64,000 nt of DNA, taken from contig CM075104.1 in assembly GCA_037576195.1 (NCBI GenBank), positions 1,370,775 through 1,434,774 on the forward strand, in the 5' to 3' direction. Below, piece after piece: positions 1-10,552 of this stretch (its first letter is position 1; every line of letters begins with the position of its first letter). The stretch comes from Phytoseiulus persimilis (Eukaryota; Arthropoda; Arachnida; Mesostigmata; Phytoseiidae). Made by a program: the position numbers and the translations under genes. Under the pieces are notes generated by a model. That model had not been told where the DNA came from, ran no database searches, and was given only the letters and a program-made list of their open reading frames with translations.

Positions 1-316
1 TGATTTCAGTAAACTGGTCCTGGCGGTGCGTTGAAACTGATCGGCGTCAGAACGTGGGAGAGCCCGCTCAGGATCTACGAAGTTGTGGCTCATCGAGTGG
101 CTCAAACGCGGGACGCGTCACCGTCTCTCCAGGCACGTTTGTGAGTGGAGCTGTGTCTTCTGTGCTCCTCCGTGAACGCATGATCCCATCCGGCTTCGTC
201 CATCGAGTCTGTACCTGCCTGCGTCTGTTCATGAGCATGTCTCGTACGCGCGACTCGAGCACAGAAGCGCGAAAACGAACTCGTAGAGAAGCGAAACCAG
301 GAAGACAAACAGCGAG
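1..316. other. 3' flank of PPAT, no gene seen
   Basis: This lies downstream of the PPAT stop on the minus strand and should hold the 3' UTR. I see no AATAAA in the PPAT orientation and no recognisable neighbouring coding sequence, so the poly(A) site may lie left of the window. Confidence 0.5.
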
Positions 317-577
317 CTAAAAGTCGATGCTGACGGGATATTTGCCAGTGAGACAAGCCGTGCAGTGGCCAATTTCCTTGACTTTGGAACGGTCGATATT
401 TTTTCGGACGGCGGCTTCGAGGCCTTCAACCGAGAGGTGGATGAGACTTTCGGCTCCGACCTCTTCCGCCAGCTGGTTCGGATTCAGTTTGTTGGCAATC
501 AGTTCGTCAGATGTTGGAATATTGATGCCCATGTAGCACGGGTAGTGCAACGGTGGAGACGCTATTCGGATGTGAAC
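317..577 (-). CDS. PPAT: PPAT exon 7 (C-terminus, Fe-S cysteines, stop)
   Basis: The acceptor is GTTCCAG|GTT. The exon encodes [32 protein letters not shown] and [16 protein letters not shown], ending with TAG at 317-319. It supplies Cys436, Cys494 and Cys497 of the presumed [4Fe-4S] site. Confidence 0.94.
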   Translation of the reverse strand, partial: VHIRIASPPLHYPCYMGINIPTSDELIANKLNPNQLAEEVGAESLIHLSVEGLEAAVRKNIDRSKVKEIGHCTACLTGKYPVSIDF

Positions 578-3500
578 CTGGAACGACGCCGAAATCATTA
601 AGGTGTTCCCTAAGAAATCTCGTCCCATGCGGAGAACTGGACCGATATCAGATTGGATGTTCCCGTTCTGGCTTCGAGGCCTACCTCCTTTGCTCCGGCA
701 TCCTTCAACAATTTGACAATCTGGCCGATGGTCGTACCCCGTACGATTGAATCGTCGATGAGAATGATCCGCTTCCCAGCAAAATTGTCTGAGAGGGGCC
801 CAAACTTCTTAGCAACTCCGAGTTTCCGCAACCTTGTCGACGGCTGAATGAATGTACGTCCGACGTAACGGTTTTTGCACAGAACTTCCGCATATGGTAT
901 TCCGGTCAATTGTGAGAAACCTGGAAAAAACAGAAATTGGACTCAGCTTCCTGATTCCTGAAATCTTTCGTTCAAGTCTTCGCTAGCTTCCTTGATTGGG
1001 TCCGTTCTGAAATTCGGGAGGCTGATGAGCTCTGGATCCGATTCTCTGCTGATGGCCTCTCTCTCTCTTCTCGAATACCGTTCTCACAGGTTGAGCTCCT
1101 CTCTGCGATTCCGAATGGGAACATGGACAAGGAGCGGGCCAGGAGGAACCCATTAACTCGAGAATTCTCCCCGGAACCCCAAACGCGAAACATGCCAACA
1201 TCGCCCAAATGGAAATCAACAATCTCAAACGCGATTCAAACTCACCGAGAGCTGAGGGGGTCGCTGATTCAGGTACAGTGGATACAATATCGGCGTCGAC
1301 AAACGCTTCCTTCGCCAGCTGTCGGCCGCACTCCATGCGTACGTTGTATACCATCTGGCCTTCGAAAATTGAATCTGGTCGGGCGAAGTACACGTACTCG
1401 AAAATGCAGAACGCTGGATCCACAGGGAAGGGTCGCGGCACGATACAGCATGTTGATGGGCCAGTGCTGGTCAGAGCGACGATTTCGCCAGGGAGTACTT
1501 CTCGGTAGAGCTGAGCTCCGACAGATTTGAACGCGCAGCTCTCTGAGGAAACGACCCAACCTTCTGCGGACTCTTCGGGTCTTGACGGATCTGAAAATCA
1601 GGCATTCGTCGAAGTTCATCCCCGAGGCGGAGAGAGGACAAGGAGTAAAGTGGGTTGGAAGGAAACGAGATCAACCGTTTCCCGCTTCTATGGCTGGAGG
1701 GATCGTGGGCCTCATTTGAGCTCGGATGATTCTTGGGTGATCACAGTTTATTGTTCCTGACAAACTGTCCCCGGAATCTTCGTAGTGATTGATCTGCGGT
1801 TCCGGACACGGGAGGGAGGGAGAGAACCTGACGGATTGATCGATTCTCTCAGCGGAGAAACTCGGAGACAGGCAAAAGCGATCAGACAGTAGCCGAGAGA
1901 ATTGTTGGGCAAATTGAGCAACAATCTGTCACCAAACAGGAACGCACTGGGTGAGCGAAGGCTCGAACCCCGACATGGCGGGATCAAAAAAAATCGCTCC
2001 GCGTCCGACCAGCTGACTGTACTCAAACTTTGGAGAGAGGCTGCTCCGGAAATAGCCTCCGAACGGAAAACTAACGCTGGACGATGAAGGTGATTGCGAG
2101 CTTTTCCGGGGCTCTCAGTGGCAGGTTCATGACACACAATGTCCAGCCTCAAAGCACGGGAATCTTCCAGCCGTCCCGGAGTTGTGACCGCGGCTCCAAA
2201 TGAAGAGCTCCAAACGGGAAGCGATTGTTCGCATACTTGACTTCGTCAGGCCGGTGTCCTGCAATAGACCGCTGTCCAGATCGCCAGAGGCGCTTTCATT
2301 GGAACGAGCCAGTGCCGTTAATGACTCCAAGAGAGAAGTTCTTAAAAATGCTGTCGTTTTCTGGATGAACTCCGTTCTCCCTGACTTGAGGCGCCCCCAA
2401 CTGATGACCCCGGCGGATCCGCTGTTATGTTCGTTTCACCGTAAGAGACCCAAATCACAATCGCCCCAGCGGAAGATTATTCCACAGATACGTCGGACAG
2501 GATGGGATCGACCGTGGAACGTAAATTTACGTATCGGGGAGAGTGAGATTGAGAGATCTCGGAACTCTCTCCGTGGTTTGGAACTTAGAGAAACGCGTAC
2601 AAATGCACCCCTCATGGTCATCTGAGTTCCTCGTTTGTGCTCCTCACGTTTTTTGCCAGTCACCATTTCGCGAGGAGATTCAGTGGAGTTGAAGTCACGC
2701 TAAACCTAGAGCTTCACGTCGCAATCGAGTCCTGAGTCCTCCCGGAAACTTGCGGGGTCGCACGATTCCACTGCGCGCGGTTTCCCGTGTTCTTGCATAG
2801 GCTCGTCACACTTCAATGGGGGGAACAGAGCGGCAAAAGCTCTTTCCGTGGTACCACAATTCTCCACCGGCTCCGGTCAATAAACTGTCGCTCTACTGCA
2901 GAGCGCCATCGTGAGCAGTCGAAGGAAAGAGCCGAGCATCCAATCGACTTTTCTCCCGAGAGCCACAGCTCACGGGGAGCTCTTTTTAGGGTACCTACGA
3001 GAGATCCGAACGGAAACGATAATCTTGCCTGTGACTCGACATTAATCGCGATCGATCCTGCTGGACGAACGCATTCTCGTGTGTTGAAGATTTCCGGGTC
3101 TATGGTTCCGCGTATACATTCTTATTAGGCGAGATAGGATGGATTCAATACCGACGCCTGGAGAAGGGAGCAACCGCTTGATTGGATGAAATCATCCCGT
3201 TGGGTCGAACTCTACGAATAATGAGTGTGTTCGGTTATTCATCCTCCTTAGAACATGCATGATCAGGGCACGCGAGACTGGAGAGCCTGTGGTCTCCGGG
3301 TCGCGGCTCAGAACCACGTGAATGCTGTTATTCATACAAAGTCAGTTCTAGAGCGCTACTTGATAGCAATTCGAGCCATCATTAGCAGACGCTTTCGAGT
3401 CCAATAAACTCGTGAGATCTCGGCCGCGAAAGCGTGGGTATCAAAATGTCGCACCGGAATAACTTCCCGAATCGGGATCGAATTCCAAAAGCTTGCAGGA

Positions 3501-6500
3501 AAACGTGCGATGCAGGCGGTCACTCTCGATTTTCGGCCGTTCAACCCGGACGCGGAAGAGCTATCGTTCCGTTTCGGAAACCGTCCTCTCTATGATTCTC
3601 TAGGGGAAAACTTAAGCCAGGAGAGCTATTGCGATGACAGCGCGCGACCACGGAGAGCGAACGGCTCCGAGAGATGCGGCAGAGGAATGAGTTATTCAGG
3701 GTTCGATAAGCTGCAAAAGCGCATTTAGGTGATCGTGTCTGTGCTATGAGTAACGAAATAATGGACTGACTTCGCTTCAAATCCTACGAGGGGTCCCAGC
3801 TAGCCGGTTAGCGAAGCTCTCGATTGACTTTCTTGAACTTGACTTGAAGCATCTACGATACCAGCGCTGAAGTGACCTCTGAGGGACAGATGATTCATTC
3901 TCAATGGGAGCGATATCCACCAGCGGTTGAAACATGAACTCTGGATGAAAAGCGCCCGCGATTTGTTCCGTCTCCGGCAGTTAGCGACTGTCACCCATCT
4001 TTCCGCGATACCTATTCGGATGCTTTCGCTCACATGAACGATCGCCCGATTATCGGCTCCGTGAGCTTTTTGCTGCCAGTATGAGAGTTTAGAGTAGTTT
4101 TCAGAATTTCCAGGTATTTCAAGGATGCGGCAGCGTCACGCCCCCTCTAGAGTGGCATCCGCGAAATGCGCTAGGCTTCCTGGGTCACTTTTCCACTACT
4201 TTCTCTGTGCTCAACGTAGTACAGAGACTCCGGACTGACTCAGGGAACGCACCACGGCTTCCGTGAATTGTGTGTTCCCCAACCGGAGGAGAAGTTCCTC
4301 AACAGGATAGGCCTACGAAAAAAAAAGGAGATCGAAGCGACTGGATGCATTGTTTCGGAGGTTTCGTCGTATCTCGTTTCGTACCACGTCTTACTACGAA
4401 CCTTTCCCGGGCTCGATCTCTCTCGGAACTTTTGTTCTTTGCTCTATTCTCCCACGACCCCGACCTGAGGCTCCCAAAGCCCTCCGCTACAAAGCGGCTG
4501 GGTTCTCCGCCTCGAGCCATCGGTGTTCATTCCGTCCCCAACGAGATTATGTCGTTCGTTCTGGCTGCGTTAACAAAGGCAGATAAACCAACCTCGAGGT
4601 CCGTTGGGCGGGAGTACGATTCCTATGGACAGTGGTCTGTTCCCGAAGGGATCCCTCACCGCGTAGATGGTATCATCGTGCATCATGACGAGAGAATAGG
4701 CAGTTGGTGTCAACGACATCAAGTTCCGTATCCTCGCCGGCCAATCGGCTCCGTCTTTCTCTGAGGCGTCCGGTGGAGGCTGTGAGAGGATCTGCATGAT
4801 CAGCTCCGAGTCCGATCCTGTGGTGAGACCGATTCCCGCATTCAAGATCTGAAATCGGAAGCGCCATTTTTCTCAATCTCTGGCCAGGTGTATCCTCTGA
4901 GTTATTCGTTCGAATCTCCACGAGACCGCTCCGGATCCTACCGACGACCGCATCAAGACAGCACTTTACTTCCGTAGCCAGAGGTGTGGAAGATCAAGGG
5001 GTGATTCGTCGATATCCGATCGTCGATTCCAAGAGTTGCGTCGTTGGAAACCAACAGCACCGATCATCAACTCGTCTGATAGGCGACACCTTGAACTGCG
5101 GCATCGCAAACATCGAGTGGGGAATAATCAGGAGATTTGGCAAACGAGAAGCTTGGTGGAGCCACTTTGTGCGAGGGGCAAACAAAGCAGAGAAGAAATG
5201 GATTCCATCCCTTGTGGTATCAATAACTGACTGACGGAGTGTTCGCACCTCCGCCTTTCGCGCAGTATGAATTCCTCTCTCGCGAGGAGCACACTCGTTC
5301 CAGCTCCGGTTTGGCCTTCCCGGTTCCATCTCTGTTCGCCCCGTGCCTTGGTCTTCTCTCTATTGCCGGCGATTGCCGTCCCCCATCCCCGTCCGTCCTC
5401 TGATGGCTTCTCCCTTCTCATGCCTTAACATCCCCCTCGTTCCGAGCTCTCCGCTGAGACCTCCACCACCTTTTTACAGTATTCCCATCAAAGAGAGAGC
5501 ACATGTGATTGTGCGAGGCGTTTTGCCACAGAAAATACTCCCAGGAACGGTTGTCAGCCTTGTCCGAGGACGCGCCGGGAGTATTGATGACTACACGGAT
5601 AATCGACCCACGGGGGAACCGGCTCGTTGACGTCGAGGTTCTTCGGAGAGTTAACGAACAGTGGTGTAGGCGTCCCTAGGCTGCTACATGAGTTCCGGGT
5701 CAGCTTATTAAGAGCCCTAAACAGCACATACACATTGGTTGCTCTCATTCCTGAATCATTCATCCTGGGGACTTGAAATTTGTGCGAGGCATAACCGCGG
5801 CAATCTGAAGTTTCGAAGATACAGACACCAGTGTTGACCTCTCGGCATCAACATAATCCTACTGTTGCGAGCCGTTGACCACATGTCAGGTTTACGTCTC
5901 GGCCTCACCTCCTTCATCGACCCTGGATCGACCTCTCTCTGGACTCCGACCGACATATCTCAGAGCAGTTCGTACTAATCGTTCTCAGCCCGAGTTGATG
6001 ACATGACGAGTTGCGCGCCTGCGCCGATCGGTGGCTTGAAAGGCTCAGCCACCCGATAGCTCCGAATCGGCTTTGCCTTCTGCGGTGCGCCGTTTGGAGA
6101 CTCACATTCAGCCTCCAAGGAAGGACCAACGGAAGGCCCCAGCAAACGAATGATACAGGGTTTTGTGCTTTTCAAAAGCTGTTCGAACGATGGGAGCTCC
6201 GGTAGGAAGAATCAAACGTTCATCACAGCAGATTGGCCGCAGATTCCTTCATGAACTGGATCTGGTTTTGTTCTAATTTCACAAGATCATCTCAAGGGGT
6301 CGAAGGATCCGCTCCTCCCGCGCTCCTAATCCAAGCCAGTACTTTCGGCGGGCGATTCCGTCCCCATTCGTAACCGTCCTCTGGGATCACCCTAGTCGTT
6401 CTCGTTCAATACGAAACAATACTGAGAACGTCCTGAGGGGAAGTTCTCTTAACAAGGTTTCGATGTTGCTTGCAGCGACGTGAGAGAAGAGCAGCTGCAA

Positions 6501-9500
6501 ACATGCAACCAGCGGGGGAATCCGGAGGAGCTTCAGAGAGCATATTCGAGATAACTCGAAGCTCACAAGAGCCTCCCAACAATATTTAGTTTCCCGGAAA
6601 ACGAGGCAGGGTTTCCGCAAACCGTCTTTTTGCAGTCGCGCTCCTACTCAAGTATTGGGATCTGACGCGAGCCAGCTCAGTCGTCGGAGCGAGGCGGTCC
6701 ACTACGGCTCTTCTCGAAAATCAACCTCCAATTCTACTCCTGGGGCGATGACGTAGAGTTAACGTGTCCAACAAAGAGCCAATGGGTGGTTGATTGAGAT
6801 TGGCTGGTGGGACGTACGATCCCGTAGCGTTTGATGTTGGCTCCCATTCCTCACAAGCTTCGATCGTCAGCCTGAACCGTTCGACATCTGTTTTTCAAAT
6901 TCCGAAGACTCACGAGGCAAACCCATCGTTTAGGGTAAGTTTTGGAATTCAGAGCGATCCCTGTTATCGTACGAGTCGAGTCCGTTTGCTCAAGCAATCG
7001 ATTCCATTTCGCATTCCGCTCCTATCGGGCACAAGAGACGTGTTCGAAATAGGCCCCTCTGAGCTTAGACACGGAACTCAGATTCGAAGACGGGTTTAGC
7101 TCTACGCGAATAGTCAGAGAGGACTTGCTGTATTTTCCACTCGAGACAGAACTGTCCCGCCCGATTATTCCTCCGGTAACTTTTTCCTTTGAGTGCAACG
7201 GATTCCATGTTTTCAGCTTCTTTCCGGCTCTTGCCTCATCTAGCGCAGACTTTCCGATTCAGCGCAATGAGAGCCTGTCAGAGTTGGGCTCTGTGCTCGG
7301 TGGGGAGGAAGAAGACCTGCGGTGAGAGTTGGCCTCTGTGTTCGGTGGGGAGGAAGAAGACCCGCGGTGAGAGTTGGCCAGAGGAGCTCGAACCCCCACT
7401 ACTTGGATTCAAACTGCCACGGTATCGCCGAAAAGACCGATGCCGATACCGGCACGGGAGTTTCTCAGATATCAATGAGGATTCTCTGTGATTCGACACT
7501 GATTAGATTTTGACAAAGCATACTCAAGCACCGAGCAACGAATATCTGACGAATGATCGACTACAGCTGGAGCTCGGCTCCACGAAGCGTCAGTGCTCAC
7601 TCTTTTGCGCAGCTTCAATGCGTTGACAAGTTCACCGTTGTGCGCGATGGCCAGGAGACCGTGATTCGTGTGAACAACGAATGGCTGAGCGTTCTCGTGC
7701 TCCGAGCCTCCAACGGTGGAATACCTGCGTCATCGAGGAAGAATTTCTTAGTGACAACCGGATCGGTGAGTGGAACGTTCGCGCGCGGACGGATGCCGGT
7801 AGAGGTTGCTTATCTCCTGACTTGTTGGGCTCACCTCGTGTGACCTACTCCGAGGTTTCCCTGCAGTTTATGCATGGAGGGCTCGTTGAATACGTTACTG
7901 ACGAGCCCCATACCTCGATGAACGGCGAACGTTTTGACGTTCCCGCCTTTGCTTGTGACCATGCCAGCGCTTTCTTGACCTCTGTAACGAAAGAAAACAC
8001 GTGACCGCTTCCTCATATCGATGTCCTTACAACCTCCGTTTGAATTCTTCCATATCTCATGCGAATTGGAGACGGGGATGGATGGAAGATCCCGCGCTGA
8101 ATAGAATCCAATTTCTTTCCAGGAACCAAGAAGTCGTATTGGCGCATCGCCAGGCCGAACGACCAGGGCGGGAAGGGGGATTCGGCGTCCGGAGCTCTCG
8201 CTTTCGGAAAACCGAGCTCCGTCTCCAAGCTCGGGATTCTCCCTTGGAAGACTTCCCTCCCCCGCAGCCGTCGATATCTCTTTATCTGCGACAATTCAAC
8301 TGTAGAGAGCTGAAGGGAGCTATCCCATCTGATTTCCGAGATAAGAGAAACACACGTGCTCACTGAGACCATCAGTGTTCACGTCATCACGTCGCGATGC
8401 AATCAGACTGATATGCTACCGTTGACAATGGTGACAAAGAGGAGGGCACATCGTGAGGAGTGAGTTTCGGAGACTCATCAGAGAACGGCCTGCGGCAGGG
8501 GGGGCTCAACTTTTCAAACTCGGTCTCCGGAGTTCGACTCGACCGCGTAACGAGAGATGCCGACACGGAACGGAATTCCGCGTTCGATCGAGATCCCACT
8601 CAAAGAGATTTTCGACAATCTCTCCTGTTCTACAGAGCCAACACTGTCTGGCACTGATAGAGATCTCAGCCAGTGGTAACCAGTCTGTCGGTGATACGCA
8701 ATGTTGTCTTGTCTTATACTTGTGAGTGTATCGGGTGCCGCGCGTTCGCTTTTCGGCAGCTGATGCTTGAGCAACTAAAGGAAATGTTGGGGTTGTTTGG
8801 CAGGAAGACCCGAACGCGGAAAGTTCGAACGGCGTCGCAGCTGCCAGCTCAGCGGCGCCCTCACATCTCCCGCGGATTCGATTGCTGTACCACGGTGGAA
8901 TATCCTGGATCTGTGATCTGGATCGGATGTGAGTCTCTCCATTGCTTGAAAATGTTCAAGGAGAACCCGCTTCTGGCCACCACGCGTGCGCTGGAAGTCA
9001 TCGTAGGAATTTACGATTCTCTTCTTGACGATTTCCCAAACGCGGTTCCTCCGACATGACTAAGGGAAGGCTGACGCAGAAACGCAAAGCTAGGCGATCT
9101 CCTGCCCAGAATCCCTTCTTTCAAGTTGGCACTGAAATATCTCGGTGAGCTTCAATACGGGCCGATCCCAACGAACATCGCCCAAAAACTCCGGTCCTCG
9201 AGAGAATGAGGAATGTGTTCCCGAAAGACGCCCAGATTACCGAGATTCCCGTTGAGCTCTCTTCAAAATCCGCCGATCCGTCCGGGTGTTCTCCAGGACC
9301 CATCTGGGAACCATGAGTAGTTTCATGGTCAAGATGCTCCCGGTCGGGCAAGGCGACGGGAAGGTTCCTGCCGCCGACCCGCAGAGCTCGCGGTGGGAAC
9401 GTCTCACGAGCGGGGATCCTAGTTCTTGGCACATTGTCCTGGGAGGACGAAGTGCCTGGGAGTTCCCAATTTTTCTTTTCCTGCTCACTGAAGTCGAGCA

Positions 9501-10552
9501 CTGGCCGAGAGAGAGCTCGTTCGTAACACTGGGATGGATCGACACGTTTGAGAATCGGATATCTCTCTTGGATCGAGCCGCGGCGCGAGCCAAAAAAGTT
9601 GGCAGGGCTTCGTACGCTTCAACCCGGCTAAAGAGCATTGTGACAGCGAAGCGTCCCATTGAATCTCGGACTCTTCACGGCAGTGCGGTTTCCCTGCGAT
9701 AGGGACATCTCATCTCGGCCAGGTAAAATTTTCTGCCGTCGAGAGTGTCTTAGAGTGACAACGAGTCGATTAGATAATATGGCCCCGGTCCGCTATCTTC
9801 CAGCATTCCATCTCAAGGTCATTGGATGCAATAATCCACCCGGCTTCGAGCGAGATTTTGGCCCATAAAGCGATGTTCACTCCACGAAAGTGAACTGTCA
9901 ATGGAAGGATAGAGGGTCCAATCGACAACGACTTTGTTTTTGGCGGCTGGAGCGCCCGTCGCGGACACCGCAACTAGTCGAGCCGATCAGCAGAGCTGAG
10001 GAGGCTTTCCGTTGACCCTCCGCAGGGTTTCCCCAGACGCTGGCGGGTCAAAGTTTCTCGCACGTTAGAAGCTGCTGTTCGGTCGGTCCGTGTCGTCAAC
10101 CGCTACTAATCGCGGCCGAATCGTTCAACTCTTGAACTGTCGGTAGCTCCGACGAACCACGCGGTTTGCGGTTGACAGCCGAAACTGTCCTCCCTGCCAT
10201 CGACAGCTCTCCCTGATCAACCTTGCCTCCGAGTCCTACACAAAACGAGCGGATCTAGTGGTCGGCACGGAGGCGAGCCTAGTGTTTTGAGCGGCGGGAG
10301 GGAAGACATCGCAAACTTCACGGGTGGATGTTATGTGATGGTGCTCTATCGTCACCCCGAGGCTTTCTCGAATGGAGGGAAGTGTCTCGCTTACCGGTGT
10401 TGTAGGGCTACCAATCCGAGGCAGATGGTGTGGGCCACATCCATCGGGGAGGGCCATTCCCCGCCGCCGATCGCGGCGAACACCCCACAGTAGTGTCTCA
10501 ACTCATCGTCATCGTCAAAGCCGCGCACCGAATGCGTGTCTGGACAGCTCAT
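317..10552 (-). CDS. PPAT: Amidophosphoribosyltransferase (PPAT), complete 7-exon gene
   Basis: Catalyses the committed step of de novo purine synthesis in the cytosol: PRPP plus glutamine to 5-phosphoribosylamine. Exons run 10552-10395, 7981-7835, 7724-7601, 4848-4593, 1590-1246, 920-685 and 577-317. They total 1527 nt, or 508 residues plus TAG. All introns are GT-AG with matching phases (2,2,0,1,1,0). The N-terminal Ntn glutaminase half has the putative nucleophile Cys22 (Y-C-G-V-F) after a 21-residue leader that would be the cleaved propeptide. It also has RGQESAG (53-59) and GWVVSSES (239-246). The C-terminal phosphoribosyltransferase half has the PRPP loop [12 protein letters not shown] (396-407). 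Cys290 (FCIF), Cys436 (YPCYMG) and Cys494/Cys497 (HCTAC) match the four [4Fe-4S] ligands known in the B. subtilis-type enzyme. Length is close to human PPAT (517). No disabling change is visible. The start is the only in-frame ATG shortly before Cys22. A non-coding 5' exon cannot be excluded. Confidence 0.95.
685..920 (-). CDS. PPAT: PPAT exon 6 (phosphoribosyltransferase domain)
   Basis: The acceptor is TTTTCCAG|GT. The exon encodes [33 protein letters not shown] and the PRPP-binding loop [12 protein letters not shown], ending GAKE. The donor is AAGGAG|GTAGGC in phase 0. Confidence 0.94.
1246..1590 (-). CDS. PPAT: PPAT exon 5 (hinge and first Fe-S cysteine)
   Basis: The acceptor is GATTTTCAG|AT. 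The exon encodes [22 protein letters not shown], the Cys290 block [15 protein letters not shown] and [12 protein letters not shown]. The donor is CTCTCG|GTGAGT in phase 1. Confidence 0.93.
1591..4592 (-). other. PPAT intron 4 (3.0 kb)
   Basis: Bounded by GTTGGT (donor) and TGATTTTCAG (acceptor). No transposase, reverse transcriptase or RNA gene was recognised on either strand. Short open frames here look like chance. Confidence 0.8.
4593..4848 (-). CDS. PPAT: PPAT exon 4 (glutaminase to linker)
   Basis: The acceptor is GATTTCAG|ATC. The exon encodes [17 protein letters not shown], then [20 protein letters not shown] and FGNRPLSIG. It ends at donor CTCGAG|GTTGGT in phase 1. The junction codon with exon 5 becomes Asp229, which keeps the frame into [15 protein letters not shown]. 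Confidence 0.92.
4849..7600 (-). other. PPAT intron 3 (2.75 kb)
   Basis: Bounded by GTGAGC and GATTTCAG. It contains a 45-bp tandem duplication at 7281-7370 and otherwise nothing recognisable. Confidence 0.8.
7281..7370. repeat. Two-copy 45-bp tandem repeat in PPAT intron 3
   Basis: Units 7281-7325 and 7326-7370 differ by only a few substitutions and share GGTGGGGAGGAAGAAGAC. A partial third copy starts GAGTTGGCC at 7371. It is unrelated in sequence to the 45-bp minisatellite at 36 kb. Confidence 0.8.
7601..7724 (-). CDS. PPAT: PPAT exon 3 (glutaminase domain)
   Basis: The acceptor is GACGCAG|G. The exon encodes [18 protein letters not shown], then [13 protein letters not shown], the conserved oxyanion/glutamine-site N-G block. 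The donor is AAAAGA|GTGAGC in phase 0. Confidence 0.93.
7835..7981 (-). CDS. PPAT: PPAT exon 2 (glutaminase domain)
   Basis: The acceptor TTACAG precedes the last base of Arg53. The exon encodes [11 protein letters not shown] through VGHTR and ends at donor CACGAG|GTGAGC in phase 2. RGQESAG and the G-x-G-H-T-R segment are core motifs of class II glutamine amidotransferases. Confidence 0.93.
7982..10394 (-). other. PPAT intron 1 (2.4 kb)
   Basis: Bounded by GTAAGC and CGTTACAG. Overlapping open frames of 100-140 codons on both strands around 9.1-9.7 kb have no recognisable domain. They probably reflect high GC and few stops. Confidence 0.8.
10395..10552 (-). CDS. PPAT: PPAT exon 1 (start, propeptide, catalytic Cys)
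   Basis: Encodes residues 1-52 plus two bases of Arg53. It begins at ATG ([11 protein letters not shown]), passes an acidic D-D-D-D-E run and reaches Cys22-Gly-Val-Phe, then GEWPSP and LGLVALQHR. The donor is CACCG|GTAAGC. The conserved second cysteine of the usual CGVFGC motif is Ala here, and the following stretch is AAIGGGEWP. Confidence 0.92.

Noticed and set aside
1950..1980. tRNA-like B box (GGCTCGAACCCC)
   Set aside because: No A box at the right distance and no cloverleaf arms upstream, so not a tRNA or a clear SINE.
9237..9702. Long overlapping frames on both strands inside PPAT intron 1
   Set aside because: No domain, both strands equally open, and enclosed by proven splice sites. 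Treated as chance in GC-rich DNA.
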